In this document: piece after piece, positions 26,596 to 35,310 of the stretch
Position numbering within the stretch: position 1 is the stretch's first letter
How the letters are laid out: each line of letters starts with the position of its first letter
Assembly (NCBI GenBank): GCA_048498155.1
Contig: JBEHYN010000007.1
Location: forward strand, 11,885-75,884
DNA: 64,000 bases
Source: BOG-938 sp048498155
GTDB taxonomy: Bacteria; Pseudomonadota; Alphaproteobacteria; Caulobacterales; Caulobacteraceae
Direction of reading: 5' to 3'
Notes under the pieces: model-generated
Told to the model about the DNA's origin: nothing
The model's input: only the letters and a program-made list of their open reading frames with translations
Databases searched by the model: none
Made by a program: the position numbers and the translations under genes

Positions 26596-28044
26596 CTAGG
26601 GCTTCATCCGAAAATTCGCATCCGTATCCGCCGCCGCGTAGATCGCTGCGGTCCAGGCGGCGACGGCTTGGTCCAGGGCCTTAGCATCGACCTTGTCCAG
26701 GGTGTCGTTCATGGAGTGATGGATATCGAAATAGTGGGTCGTGTCCTGGCGCAGGGAAATCACCGGCACGCCCGCCTGATACAGTGGTGCGATGTCGTCG
26801 CCGCCGAAGTCAGCGGGCTTAGGATCAAAGCTCGCGCCCAGCGGCGCCAAGGCCGCAATGGCGGCCTTGATCGGCAATAGGTCGGCCGCACCCTTGGGCG
26901 CCTGGAAGGCGATCACCTTGTCGGCGCCGGAATCGCTCTCCCCCGCCAGGACGATATCAGCCAGATCGCCCGCGTGGGCCTTCAGATACTCGGGCCCGGC
27001 CTGGTTGGTCTCTTCCGCGCCCCACAGCACCACGCGAATGGTGCGCGCTGGCTTCCGGGTCCCCGCGAGCTGAGCGGCGGTCATGACGATGGCCACACCG
27101 GCGCCGTCGTCCACCGCCCCGGTTCCCAGGCCCCAGCTGTCCAGGTGGGCCGAGACCAGCACCACCTGCGACGGCAGGGAGGTTCCGGGCAGTTCGCCCA
27201 CCACGTTCCAGCTCTTGGCGTCGGGCAGATAGGTCGGGATCAGGGTGAACTTCACTCGAACAGGTACATTGCGCTTGGCCATGCGCTCAAGCTGATCGGC
27301 GTCCGGCCCGCTGAGCGCAGCGGCGGGAATCTTGCGCCCGTTATCGTCGTAGTTCAGGGCGCCGGTATGCGGATCGCGCACGTCATTGGTGGCCAGAGAG
27401 CGCAGCATGAAGCCCACCGCTCCGCGTTTGGCCGCTTCGGACGCCCCCTTGCGCCGCCAGTGGTTAGCCACGTCATAGCCGGTGGGCGAACCCAGCGGAC
27501 CCATGTGTTCGGTGAGCACGGCGATCTTGCCCTCAAGCGTTCCAGGCTTGGCGGCCAGCAGGGCCTTCCAGGTGGAAAACACCGTGATCTCGCCCTCCAC
27601 GCCTGGCGGCGGGGTAGCGATGGAGCCGCCCAGGCCTGTAATGATCAGGGGCTGTGGAAAGGGGCCGGTCACCTCGGCGGTCTCGGTTCCCTTCAGCCAG
27701 GCCCACACGCCGAAGGGCTCGGCGTGGACATTCTCGAAGCCCATGGCGTTGAGCTTGGCGATCGCCCAGTCCTTGGCCCGCGCCATGGCCGGCGAGCCCG
27801 CCGGCCGCGGGCCGATCTCGGTGGTGAGAGATTCCAGCACGTCGTAGGCGACCGACCCGCGCAGGGCCCGCGCGCTCAGACCTGCGGAGCCGGCCACCAC
27901 TTCATCGGGCGGCAGTCCCGCCTTGGACAAAGCATTCAGCGTCGCGCCGCTCTGGTTGCCCCGATGGCTGGAAAGCACGTCCTGAGCATGGGCGGGTTGG
28001 GCCAGAGCGAGGATGGTCAACAAGAGAGCGCTAAATCGCTTCAT
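26596..28044 (-). CDS. Exported M28-family zinc metallopeptidase
   Basis: 482 residues from ATG 28044, which overlaps the murB stop by 4 bases (ATGA), so translation is coupled to murB. A signal peptide (KRFSALLLTILALAQPAHA) precedes the mature part. Zinc ligands are visible: SAHLDSWGLGTGAVDDGAG (His, Asp), WGAEETNQAG (Glu), ESDSGAD (Asp) and HYFDIHHSMNDTLD (His). A PA-domain-like insert lies in the middle (about residues 130-260). It is an aminopeptidase or related enzyme, likely periplasmic. Coupling to murB hints at a wall-linked function, which is inference only. Confidence 0.85.
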   Translation of the reverse strand: MKRFSALLLTILALAQPAHAQDVLSSHRGNQSGATLNALSKAGLPPDEVVAGSAGLSARALRGSVAYDVLESLTTEIGPRPAGSPAMARAKDWAIAKLNAMGFENVHAEPFGVWAWLKGTETAEVTGPFPQPLIITGLGGSIATPPPGVEGEITVFSTWKALLAAKPGTLEGKIAVLTEHMGPLGSPTGYDVANHWRRKGASEAAKRGAVGFMLRSLATNDVRDPHTGALNYDDNGRKIPAAALSGPDADQLERMAKRNVPVRVKFTLIPTYLPDAKSWNVVGELPGTSLPSQVVLVSAHLDSWGLGTGAVDDGAGVAIVMTAAQLAGTRKPARTIRVVLWGAEETNQAGPEYLKAHAGDLADIVLAGESDSGADKVIAFQAPKGAADLLPIKAAIAALAPLGASFDPKPADFGGDDIAPLYQAGVPVISLRQDTTHYFDIHHSMNDTLDKVDAKALDQAVAAWTAAIYAAADTDANFRMKP

Positions 28045-28949
28045 GGACTTGCTCGCCCTACCCGCTTGATCTCCCACTCCAGCTCCGCGCCGAATTTGGC
28101 TTTTACGTCCGCGCGCACCGCCTCTCCCAGGCCCTCCAGGTCGGCGGCGGAAGCTTCGCCGGTATTGATCAGGAAGTTGGCGTGCTTGTCAGAGAACATG
28201 GCCCCGCCATGAAGCTTGCCGCGCCAACCGGCCGCGTCGACCAGCCGCCAGGAACTGTCGCCGGGCGGATTCTTGAAGGTGGAGCCGCCGGTCTTTTCGC
28301 GGATCGGCTGGGAGGCCTCGCGCCGGGCGGTGATCTCGTCCATGCGGGCGGCGATGACGGCCGGATCGTCTGGCGTTCCGGCGAACAGCGCGCCGGTAAA
28401 GATCAGGTCTCCCCGCGCGGCGGCCGACCGGCGATAGGTGAAGCCCATCTCGGCGTTTCTCAAGGTCACACGTTCGCCCGCCCGGTTGACCGCGTAGGCC
28501 TCGACCAGCACGTCCTTCGTCTCGGCGCCATAGCAACCGGCGTTCATCACGCAGGCGCCGCCCACCGACCCGGGCACGCCGCGATAAAATTCCAGCCCCG
28601 CGATGCCAGCCTTGCCCGCCTCGCGCGCCAGCACGGCGTCTGGAACCCCTGCACCGGCGAAAATGCTATGATCGCCTCGCGCCTCAACCGTAGAGAATCC
28701 CCGACCCAGCCGGATGACGACGCCATCGACCCCGCCATCCCGCACTAGGGTATTGGAGCCGACGCCGAGCGCCATGACTGGAACAGCCGGATCCAGGCCC
28801 TTGAGAAAGTCAGCGAGATCGTCCTCATCCTCAGGAATGAACAGCACATCCGCCGGCCCGCCCACCCTGAGCCAGGTGTAGGGCGCGAGCGGCGCGTTCC
28901 GTTCGATGCGGCCCCGGACGGATGGGAGATGGTCTCGCCAATCTGTCAT
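28041..28949 (-). CDS. murB: UDP-N-acetylenolpyruvoylglucosamine reductase MurB
   Basis: 302 residues. FAD enzyme reducing UDP-GlcNAc-enolpyruvate to UDP-MurNAc in the cytoplasm. The FAD-binding segments WLRVGGPADVLF, VMALGVGSNTLVRDGGVDG and GVPGSVGGACVMNAGCYG are present, along with YRRS-type and the C-terminal STFKNPPGDSSWRLVDAAG motif with the catalytic residue region. Its size fits type II MurB. The stop overlaps the M28 peptidase start instead of leading into ddl as in a normal dcw cluster. Confidence 0.93.
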   Translation of the reverse strand: MTDWRDHLPSVRGRIERNAPLAPYTWLRVGGPADVLFIPEDEDDLADFLKGLDPAVPVMALGVGSNTLVRDGGVDGVVIRLGRGFSTVEARGDHSIFAGAGVPDAVLAREAGKAGIAGLEFYRGVPGSVGGACVMNAGCYGAETKDVLVEAYAVNRAGERVTLRNAEMGFTYRRSAAARGDLIFTGALFAGTPDDPAVIAARMDEITARREASQPIREKTGGSTFKNPPGDSSWRLVDAAGWRGKLHGGAMFSDKHANFLINTGEASAADLEGLGEAVRADVKAKFGAELEWEIKRVGRASP

Positions 28950-28954
28950 CTAAA

Positions 28955-29069
28955 CCGTCACCCCAGGCCTTGTGCCTAGGGTCCAGGGCTCAGCGTTGAT
29001 GACGGTGTACATCCTGAAAGCCCACGGTGGCGGACCCTTGGATCCTCGGGACAAGCCCGAGGATGACGG
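28955..29069. repeat. Palindromic intergenic repeat between murC and murB
   Basis: An imperfect inverted repeat begins CCGTCACCCCAGGCCTTGTG and ends in GGACAAGCCCGAGGATGACGG. It fills nearly all of the 130 bases between murC and murB and could form a stable hairpin in the transcript. It shares the CCGAGGATGA end with the inner part of 24526-24703, so both belong to a dispersed palindromic repeat family seen in many alphaproteobacteria. It may act as an attenuator or RNA-stabilising structure. Confidence 0.7.
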
Positions 29070-29079
29070 AAAAAATACG

Positions 29080-30501
29080 TCAGTCATTCTTGCCCAGCGC
29101 TTCCAGTTGCCCTGGCAAAGCATAGGCCCACGCGGTGATGTCGCCGGCGCCGAGGCACACAACCAGGTCGCCGCTCTTGGCTTCCTTGGCGATCACGGCC
29201 GGCAGGGACAACGGGGCGTCCAGAGCCATGGCGTGGCGGTGACCGAAGCGGGTCAGGCCTTCAACCAGGGCGTCACGGTTCACGCCGTCGATCGGCGCCT
29301 CGCCGGCGGTGTAGACATCGGCCACGATCACGGTGTCGGCGTCGTTGAAGCAGGCGCAGAACTCGGAGAATAGGTCGCGCAAGCGCGTATAGCGATGCGG
29401 CTGGACCACGGCGATCACCTTGCCGGCGCCGGAGACCGCGCGGGCGGCCTTGAGCACCGAGGCGATCTCCACCGGATGGTGGCCGTAATCGTCGATCACC
29501 CGAACGCCGTTCGCGACGCCGGTGGTGGTGAAGCGTCGCCGCACCCCGCCGAACCCGGTCAGGCCCTTGCGGATCGCTTCGTCATTCACCCCCAACTCGC
29601 GCGCCACGGCGATGGCGGCCAGGGAATTGAGCACATTGTGCAGGCCCGGCATGGGCAGGTGCAGATCAACCAGGGTCACGCTTTGGCCCTCGCGCGGTGC
29701 GATCACCGCGTCGAACCGCGCGCCGTCCGGACCCATGATGATGTTCTCGGCCCTGATCTCGGCCTGGGGATTGGTCCCGTAGGTCACAAGTCGGCGGTTC
29801 TCCACCGTAGCGGCCAGGGCCTGCACCTCCGGATGGTCCAGGCAGACAGCGGCGAAGCCGTAGAAGGGGATGTTCTCCACAAAGTCGCGAAAGGCCTTCT
29901 TAACCGCCTCAAAGTCCCCGTAGTGGTCCAGATGCTCCGGATCGATGTTGGTCACCACCGCCACGGTGGATTTCAGGCGCAGGAAGGTGCCGTCGCTCTC
30001 GTCGGCCTCCACCACGATCCAGTCGCCCTCGCCCACCTTGGCGTTGGTGCCGTAGGCGTTGATGATCCCGCCATTGACCACCGTCGGGTCCAGTCCCCCC
30101 GCGTCCAACAGGCAGGCGATCATCGATGTGGTCGTGGTCTTGCCATGCGTGCCGCCCACGGCCACCGAAGACTGCAGCCGCATCAATTCGGCGAGCATTT
30201 CAGCCCGGCGCACGCGCGGGATGCGCGCCTGGCGGGCGGCAACCATCTCGGGGTTGTCTGGCTTGACAGCCGTGGAGAACACCACCGCCGAGGCTCCCTG
30301 CACGTGAGCGCCGTCGTGGCCGATGAATATGCGCGCACCGAGCTTTTCCAGGCGTTCGGTATTGGCCGAGGCCTTGGCGTCGGAACCCTGCACCAAATAG
30401 CCGGTGCGAAGCATGATCTCAGCTATGCCGCTCATGCCGATGCCGCCGATGCCCACAAAATGGATCGCGCCGATGTCGAAGGGGACGGGTCTAGTTTTCA
30501 T
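29080..30501 (-). CDS. murC: UDP-N-acetylmuramate--L-alanine ligase MurC
   Basis: 473 residues. Adds L-alanine to UDP-MurNAc using ATP. Rossmann-like start IHFVGIGGIGMSGIAEIM, ATP loop VAVGGTHGKTTTTSMIACL (about residue 115), EADESDGTFLRL, and the C-terminal HHPVEIASVLKAAR motif are present. The last gene before the murB gap on the leftward strand, separated by a palindromic repeat. Confidence 0.93.
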   Translation of the reverse strand: MKTRPVPFDIGAIHFVGIGGIGMSGIAEIMLRTGYLVQGSDAKASANTERLEKLGARIFIGHDGAHVQGASAVVFSTAVKPDNPEMVAARQARIPRVRRAEMLAELMRLQSSVAVGGTHGKTTTTSMIACLLDAGGLDPTVVNGGIINAYGTNAKVGEGDWIVVEADESDGTFLRLKSTVAVVTNIDPEHLDHYGDFEAVKKAFRDFVENIPFYGFAAVCLDHPEVQALAATVENRRLVTYGTNPQAEIRAENIIMGPDGARFDAVIAPREGQSVTLVDLHLPMPGLHNVLNSLAAIAVARELGVNDEAIRKGLTGFGGVRRRFTTTGVANGVRVIDDYGHHPVEIASVLKAARAVSGAGKVIAVVQPHRYTRLRDLFSEFCACFNDADTVIVADVYTAGEAPIDGVNRDALVEGLTRFGHRHAMALDAPLSLPAVIAKEAKSGDLVVCLGAGDITAWAYALPGQLEALGKND

Positions 30502-30554
30502 GCCCCACGCCTAGCCGATTTGCCCGACGGGGGCAAAAGGGGTCGACGTTAACG

Positions 30555-31277
30555 CTAGCAGGGCTTGGCGTCCGGCGGCAGCAGGTCCTTCTGGGTGGCG
30601 TGCAACTGTTGGTCGAAAGCCACCAACTCATAGGAGGTGGCGGCGTACATGCCCATCAGCTCTTCCAGGTCCACCGTGTCGCGCGGGCCGAATAGCTTGA
30701 GCACCTTGGCGAAGGTTTCCGGCGACACCTTGCGGCGGCCAAACAGTTCGCGGCCGAAGGTGATGATCGCCTGCTCCTTTTCGCCGAGCCCCGTGACCGG
30801 CCCGCAGAACTTGATGGCGTCAACAATCTCCGGCGCCACGAAGCGCGGGTCGCCCGGGGTGCGTACGTGCTCCTCGAATTGGGTCCATTCATACCGATTG
30901 GTCATTTCTCGCGCGGTGGTCATCTCCGCGATGATGGTCAGCCGATTGCCCAGGGCTGTGTCATATTTCAGATAGTGGTGCGTCGCTTCCAGGCCCCTGG
31001 ACACGCCGGGGCTGTGCATGCGCACCGAAGGCCGCTCCTTTTCCCGTGCGGACAGCCCGCCCCGCTGACGGGCCATGATTTCGTCGAAGGTCTTGCGGTC
31101 GGCCTCGTTCAGGCCGTCGTGGGTCGGCAGGGGCAGCCGGTTGCCGGACTCCGGATAGATGTCCTTGGGCCAGGCCGCCCGGTCCGCCGCGCTCTGGGCG
31201 CCGGCCTGACCCAGGCCGAATACGACGCTCATGGCGCCCACGATCAATATGGCCTTCAGACCCTTGGAAGCGTTCAC
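30555..31277 (-). CDS. Exported carboxymuconolactone decarboxylase (AhpD-like) protein
   Basis: 240 residues from GTG 31277, supported by GGGAGA upstream; the frame is open 18 codons further to 31331. A signal peptide (LKAILIVGAMSVVFGLGQAGA) is followed by an AhpD-like helical domain: RLTIIAEMTTAREMTNRYEWTQFEEH, KEQAIITFGRELFGRRKVS and DLEELMGMYAATSYELVAFD. The typical CxxC catalytic pair of peroxidase AhpD is not seen, so a redox activity cannot be claimed. It interrupts the dcw order between murG and murC, where no such gene is expected. Confidence 0.75.
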   Translation of the reverse strand: MNASKGLKAILIVGAMSVVFGLGQAGAQSAADRAAWPKDIYPESGNRLPLPTHDGLNEADRKTFDEIMARQRGGLSAREKERPSVRMHSPGVSRGLEATHHYLKYDTALGNRLTIIAEMTTAREMTNRYEWTQFEEHVRTPGDPRFVAPEIVDAIKFCGPVTGLGEKEQAIITFGRELFGRRKVSPETFAKVLKLFGPRDTVDLEELMGMYAATSYELVAFDQQLHATQKDLLPPDAKPC

Positions 31278-31361
31278 GCTTGTCTCCCGGTTTGTTTCAT
31301 CCCTGCCGACGCGGCTTATGGGCCGGACCATACGTCGGCGCGGCGCCGACGCAAACTGGTG

Positions 31362-32471
31362 CTACCGCGCGGTCTTTTCCACTAGGTCAGCCAGGCGTTC
31401 AGCGGCGTCTGGCGCGGCGACCGAGCGCGCGCCTTGGGCCATGCGGGCCAGGCGCGCGGGGTCGTTCAGCAGCTTGGTCAGGGCGGCCGAGAGCACCTCC
31501 ACCGTCAGCACCGTTTCCGGCGCCGCTTCAGCGCCGCCCGCCTCGGTTAGCAGCTTGGCGTTGAACCGTTGGTGGTCGTCCATGGCGATGGCCAGGGGCA
31601 CAAGGATGGACGGCCGTCCGGCCACGGCCAGCTCGCAACAGGTGGACGCGCCGGCGCGGCCGATCACCAAATGGGCCGCGCCCAATCGTCCAGCCATGTC
31701 GCGAAAGAAAGGCGTGATCTCGGCATCCACTAGGGCGTCCTTATAGACCTGGCGGGCGCCTTCTAGGGACTCGCGGCGAGTCTGCTGCTGAATCTTCAAC
31801 CGGAATCGAAGATCGTCCGGCAGCTTGGAAATGGCCTGCGGCACGAGTTCCGACAACAGCCTCGCCCCCTGGCTGCCGCCGGTGATGAGGATGCGGATCT
31901 CCGCGCCCGCCTCGGGCGGTTCGTACGGTTGATCGTAGAGCGCGCGAATTTCCGGCCTGATCGGATTGCCCACCACCACGGCCCCGGCCTTCACCTTGGG
32001 CGTCGCCTTTTCCAAGGTCGGGAAGGCGCAGGCCACTTGATCCACCAGCGGCGCCAGCAGGCGGTTGACCCGACCCAGCACAGCGTTTTGCTCATGGATC
32101 AGGGTTGGGCGCTTGGTCGTAAGCGCCGCGATCAATGCCGGCAAGCTGGGATAGCCGCCAAAGCCGACGACGATGGCCGGCTCAAGCTGCTTGAAGGCAT
32201 TTGAAGCCTGACCGACTCCCTTGGCGATCGTCAGGCCCGCGCCGATCATGCCCGCCATATCGCCGCGCTTGAAGGTGGCCGCATCCAGGGCCAGGCGTTG
32301 CTCGGCCGGGAACTTGTCGGCGTAAAGCGCGCCGCGCTCATCGGTGGCCAGAACAATGCGCCAGCCGCGCGCGCGCAGGACCTCAGCTAGGGCCTGGGCG
32401 GGAAACAGGTGTCCACCGGTGCCGCCGGCCGCCAGGACCGCGAGCTTGCCGGACTTGAGAGGCTGTCTCAC
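31362..32471 (-). CDS. murG: Lipid II synthase MurG (GlcNAc transferase)
   Basis: 369 residues. Transfers GlcNAc from UDP-GlcNAc to lipid I on the inner face of the membrane. Glycine-rich loops LAAGGTGGHLFPAQALAEVL (N-terminus) and LITGGSQGARLLSELVPQA and the UDP-binding region LVIGRAGASTCCELAVAGRPSILVPL are the family hallmarks. The start overlaps the ftsW stop by 4 bases (ATGA). Confidence 0.93.
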   Translation of the reverse strand: MRQPLKSGKLAVLAAGGTGGHLFPAQALAEVLRARGWRIVLATDERGALYADKFPAEQRLALDAATFKRGDMAGMIGAGLTIAKGVGQASNAFKQLEPAIVVGFGGYPSLPALIAALTTKRPTLIHEQNAVLGRVNRLLAPLVDQVACAFPTLEKATPKVKAGAVVVGNPIRPEIRALYDQPYEPPEAGAEIRILITGGSQGARLLSELVPQAISKLPDDLRFRLKIQQQTRRESLEGARQVYKDALVDAEITPFFRDMAGRLGAAHLVIGRAGASTCCELAVAGRPSILVPLAIAMDDHQRFNAKLLTEAGGAEAAPETVLTVEVLSAALTKLLNDPARLARMAQGARSVAAPDAAERLADLVEKTAR

Positions 32472-33637
32472 GCGTAAGCGCCGGCCTTGGCGAGCTCTTC
32501 ATTGCCCGAATATGCGCCGGGCCGCCGGCGCGTGAGAGCCAGGGCCATTCCCAGCGTCAGTCCCATGGCCAGCATGGAAGACCCTCCGTATGAGATGAAC
32601 GGCAAGGTCATGCCCTTGGTCGGGATGAGATTCAAGTTCACTGCGACATTGATGAAGGCTTGCTGGCCGACCAGCACGAACAGACCGGCCGCGGCAATCT
32701 GCTCAAATGGGTCGGACAGCTTCATCGCCTTGTACAGCCCCCGGGTCACCAGCACCGCGAACAAGGCGATCAGCACCAGGCTGAAGAACAGGCCATATTC
32801 CTCGGCCGCCACCGAATAGATGAAGTCGGTATGCAGATCCGGCACGTGGCGCTTCATCACCCCTTCGCCCGGGCCGCGGCCAAACAAGCCGCCGGCGGCA
32901 ATGGCCTCCTGAGCGCTGTCGATCTGCCGGGTATCGGCCTTCTCGGGCGTGAGGAACTTGTGAACCCGGCTGGCCACATGGCCGAAGGTAAAATAGACGG
33001 CGACCAAGCCGGTGGCTGCGGCGGCGAGCAAGCCGGCGATCCAGCGCATCGGCACCCCCGCCACGAAGAAGGCCGCGCCGAAAGCGATGGTGATGAGGAT
33101 GGTCTGGCCCACGTCCGGCTGGATCAGCAGCAGGGCCACGGCGATCCCATAAAGCACGAAGGCGATGGACACCCCCGGCACGCCCTCGCCCTTCTGGCCC
33201 TCGGCGAACATCCAGCCGACCAAAACGATCAAGGCCGGTTTCATGAACTCGGACGGCTGGAGCGAAAAGCCGCCAAATTCCAACCAGCGCGTAGCGCCCT
33301 TGGCGTTGTGTCCCAGGAGCGGCAGGATCGCCATGATGACAATCGCGCCTGCGTAGATGAAGAACGACGCCCGCTTGACGCCGCGCGGCGAAAGCATCGA
33401 CACGCTGATCAGGATGGCCGCGCCGCACGCGGAGAAGACGCACTGGCGCACGGCGAAATGGAACGGATCGCCCAGGTTCATGCGCGCCGCCGCCGCTGGA
33501 CTGGAGGCGAATGACAGCAACACGCCAAGCAGCATCAGCACCGTAACCACACCCAACAGAATATGGTCAGTGGTCCACCACCACACCCCTAGGCGCGACT
33601 GATCGGTTCGGGCGAAGGCGTGTGGTTGGCGGCTCAT
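32468..33637 (-). CDS. ftsW: Lipid II polymerase FtsW
   Basis: 389 residues, about ten membrane segments. FtsW is the SEDS glycosyltransferase that works with FtsI at the septum. Signature regions KGATRWLEFGGFSLQPSEFMKPALIVL, IAFVLYGIAVALLLIQPDVGQT and LIPTKGMTLPFISYGGSSML are present. A 229-base gap with a palindromic element lies between it and murD, so the dcw transcript carries a hairpin here. Confidence 0.93.
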   Translation of the reverse strand: MSRQPHAFARTDQSRLGVWWWTTDHILLGVVTVLMLLGVLLSFASSPAAAARMNLGDPFHFAVRQCVFSACGAAILISVSMLSPRGVKRASFFIYAGAIVIMAILPLLGHNAKGATRWLEFGGFSLQPSEFMKPALIVLVGWMFAEGQKGEGVPGVSIAFVLYGIAVALLLIQPDVGQTILITIAFGAAFFVAGVPMRWIAGLLAAAATGLVAVYFTFGHVASRVHKFLTPEKADTRQIDSAQEAIAAGGLFGRGPGEGVMKRHVPDLHTDFIYSVAAEEYGLFFSLVLIALFAVLVTRGLYKAMKLSDPFEQIAAAGLFVLVGQQAFINVAVNLNLIPTKGMTLPFISYGGSSMLAMGLTLGMALALTRRRPGAYSGNEELAKAGAYA

Positions 33638-33700
33638 AAGCGCCCCCTCTCAACTCCTCGAGAGGGAACGACACTCAATCTGAACAGCATTGCGCCGAAA

Positions 33701-33828
33701 GAAACCCTCGCCCCGCTCTTTGCGGGGAGAGGGTAGGGTGAGGGGCGTGTCCATCGGCGATCGTCCAGCAAGCGGAAACGCCCCCTCACCCTACCCTCTC
33801 CCCCAACAAAGTCGGGGGAGAGAGTTTC
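33701..33828. repeat. GC-rich palindromic element between murD and ftsW
   Basis: Left arm from about 33701 (CCCTCGCCCCGCTCTTTGCG then GGGAGAGGGTAGGGTGAGGG) and right arm from about 33778 (CCCCCTCACCCTACCCTCTC then a CGGGGGAGAGAG end) are inverted copies with few mismatches and a 30-base loop. This CCCTCACCCTACCCTCTCCC type is a common dispersed palindrome in alphaproteobacterial genomes. The rest of the 33638-33866 gap contains no gene I can see. It may affect readthrough from murD to ftsW. Confidence 0.8.
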
Positions 33829-33866
33829 GCGGCAATGAGGGCGAAGGACGTTCGATTCAAACACCG

Positions 33867-35294
33867 TCACGCCAGGGCCTCGCGTTTGGAAGGATTGCTC
33901 AAGCCTTGGACGATGGCCCGGAACGCATCGCCGCGCGCCTCAAAGTCGGCGAACTGGTCGAAGGAGGCGCAGGCGGGCGACAGCAAGACCACCGCCTCTT
34001 CGCCTGTGGATACGGCGAGGGCGCGGGCGTCGGCGAAGGCCTGGGCCGTGGCCCCGGCCAGATCGCCGCACATCTCGGTCGCCGCATGGCCTTCGAGTGT
34101 GGCGGCGAAGGACGGCGCCGCCTCGCCGACGAGGTAAGCCTTGTGGACCCGGGCAAACAGATCCGCGAGGGTTTCGACGCCGCCGGCCTTGGCCACCCCG
34201 CCGGCGATCCAGAAGAAATCCGGATAGGCGCTCATGGCGGCGCGCGCAGCGTCGGCGTTGGTGGCCTTGGAGTCATTGACGAAGCGCACCCCGTCGATCA
34301 AGCCGACGGTTTCCATGCGGTGGGCCAGCCCCGGGAAGGTCATCAGGCCCTCAGCCGCGTCCGCCAGGGTCACGCCCAGGGCGCGCACCGCAGCATAGGC
34401 CGCCGCCGCGTTCTGCCAGTTGTGGCGACCAGGCAGGGACTTCGCGCGCAGCAGGTCGCACACTTCACTGACCCGCTCGCCCGAGCCGTCGTAGAGCACC
34501 CCTTGCAAGGCGTAGACGCCGCGCCCAATCGCCCGGCCGGCGGAAATGGGGCAGATGGTGCGCCGGTTGGCGGCGGTGATCTCGGTGCAGATCCTCTGGC
34601 ACCAGGGATCGTCCACCCCAATTACCGCAGTGTCGCCCTTGCCCTGGTTCAGCAGCACCCGGCGCTTGGCCGCCACATAGCCGTCCATGTCGCCGTGTCG
34701 GTCCAGATGGTCTGGCGAGACGTTGAGCAGGATCGCCACATCGGGCTTCAGGCTGGAGGTCAGATCCAACTGATAGGAGGATATTTCCAGCACGTAGATC
34801 GCACCCCCGTGCATGTCCTCCAGGCCCAGCACGCCCAGGCCGATATTGCCGCCGATGCGCGCGTCCTTGCCGGCGGCGTTGCAGATATGGCCGATCAGGG
34901 CGGTGGTGGTGGACTTACCGTTGGTGCCTGTGATCGCAACGACCTTGGGCCTTTTGTGTTCAGGAGCGGCGTTGACCGTGCGCGCGAACAGCTCGATGTC
35001 GCCGACGATTTCCACCCCCGCCTCGCGGGCCTTGAGCACCGTCCAGTGGGGCGCGGGATGGGTGAGGGGCACGCCGGGCGACAGCAGAAGCGCGGCGAAT
35101 TTCGACCAGTCCGCAGTCTTAAGATCGACCAGGGACAGACCCTCGGCCACGGCGGCCTCGCGCGCCGGCGCCTTTTCATCCCACAGAGCCACCTGGGCGC
35201 CTCCCGCGATCAAGGCGCGCGCAGCCGTCAGCCCGGTGCGGCCCAGACCGAACACCGCAACTCGCTTGCCTTCAAAACCGCGTACGGGGATCAC
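33867..35294 (-). CDS. murD: UDP-N-acetylmuramoylalanine--D-glutamate ligase MurD
   Basis: 475 residues. Adds D-glutamate to UDP-MurNAc-L-Ala. RVAVFGLGRTGLTAARAL at the N-terminus, ATP loop VAITGTNGKSTTTALIGHI (about residue 115), NVSPDHLDRHGDMDGYVAAK and the C-terminal DSKATNADAARAAM and LLSPACASFDQFADFEARGDAF motifs are diagnostic. A 16-base gap separates it from mraY. Confidence 0.93.
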   Translation of the reverse strand: MIPVRGFEGKRVAVFGLGRTGLTAARALIAGGAQVALWDEKAPAREAAVAEGLSLVDLKTADWSKFAALLLSPGVPLTHPAPHWTVLKAREAGVEIVGDIELFARTVNAAPEHKRPKVVAITGTNGKSTTTALIGHICNAAGKDARIGGNIGLGVLGLEDMHGGAIYVLEISSYQLDLTSSLKPDVAILLNVSPDHLDRHGDMDGYVAAKRRVLLNQGKGDTAVIGVDDPWCQRICTEITAANRRTICPISAGRAIGRGVYALQGVLYDGSGERVSEVCDLLRAKSLPGRHNWQNAAAAYAAVRALGVTLADAAEGLMTFPGLAHRMETVGLIDGVRFVNDSKATNADAARAAMSAYPDFFWIAGGVAKAGGVETLADLFARVHKAYLVGEAAPSFAATLEGHAATEMCGDLAGATAQAFADARALAVSTGEEAVVLLSPACASFDQFADFEARGDAFRAIVQGLSNPSKREALA

Positions 35295-35310
35295 GTGCCG
35301 GCGCCCTCCC

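Noticed and set aside
26974..28212. Plus-strand open frame opposite the M28 peptidase
   Set aside because: Antisense of a gene with all zinc ligands visible; no coding features of its own.
33638..33866. CRISPR-like repeats
   Set aside because: The repeated words form one inverted pair, not several regularly spaced direct repeats.
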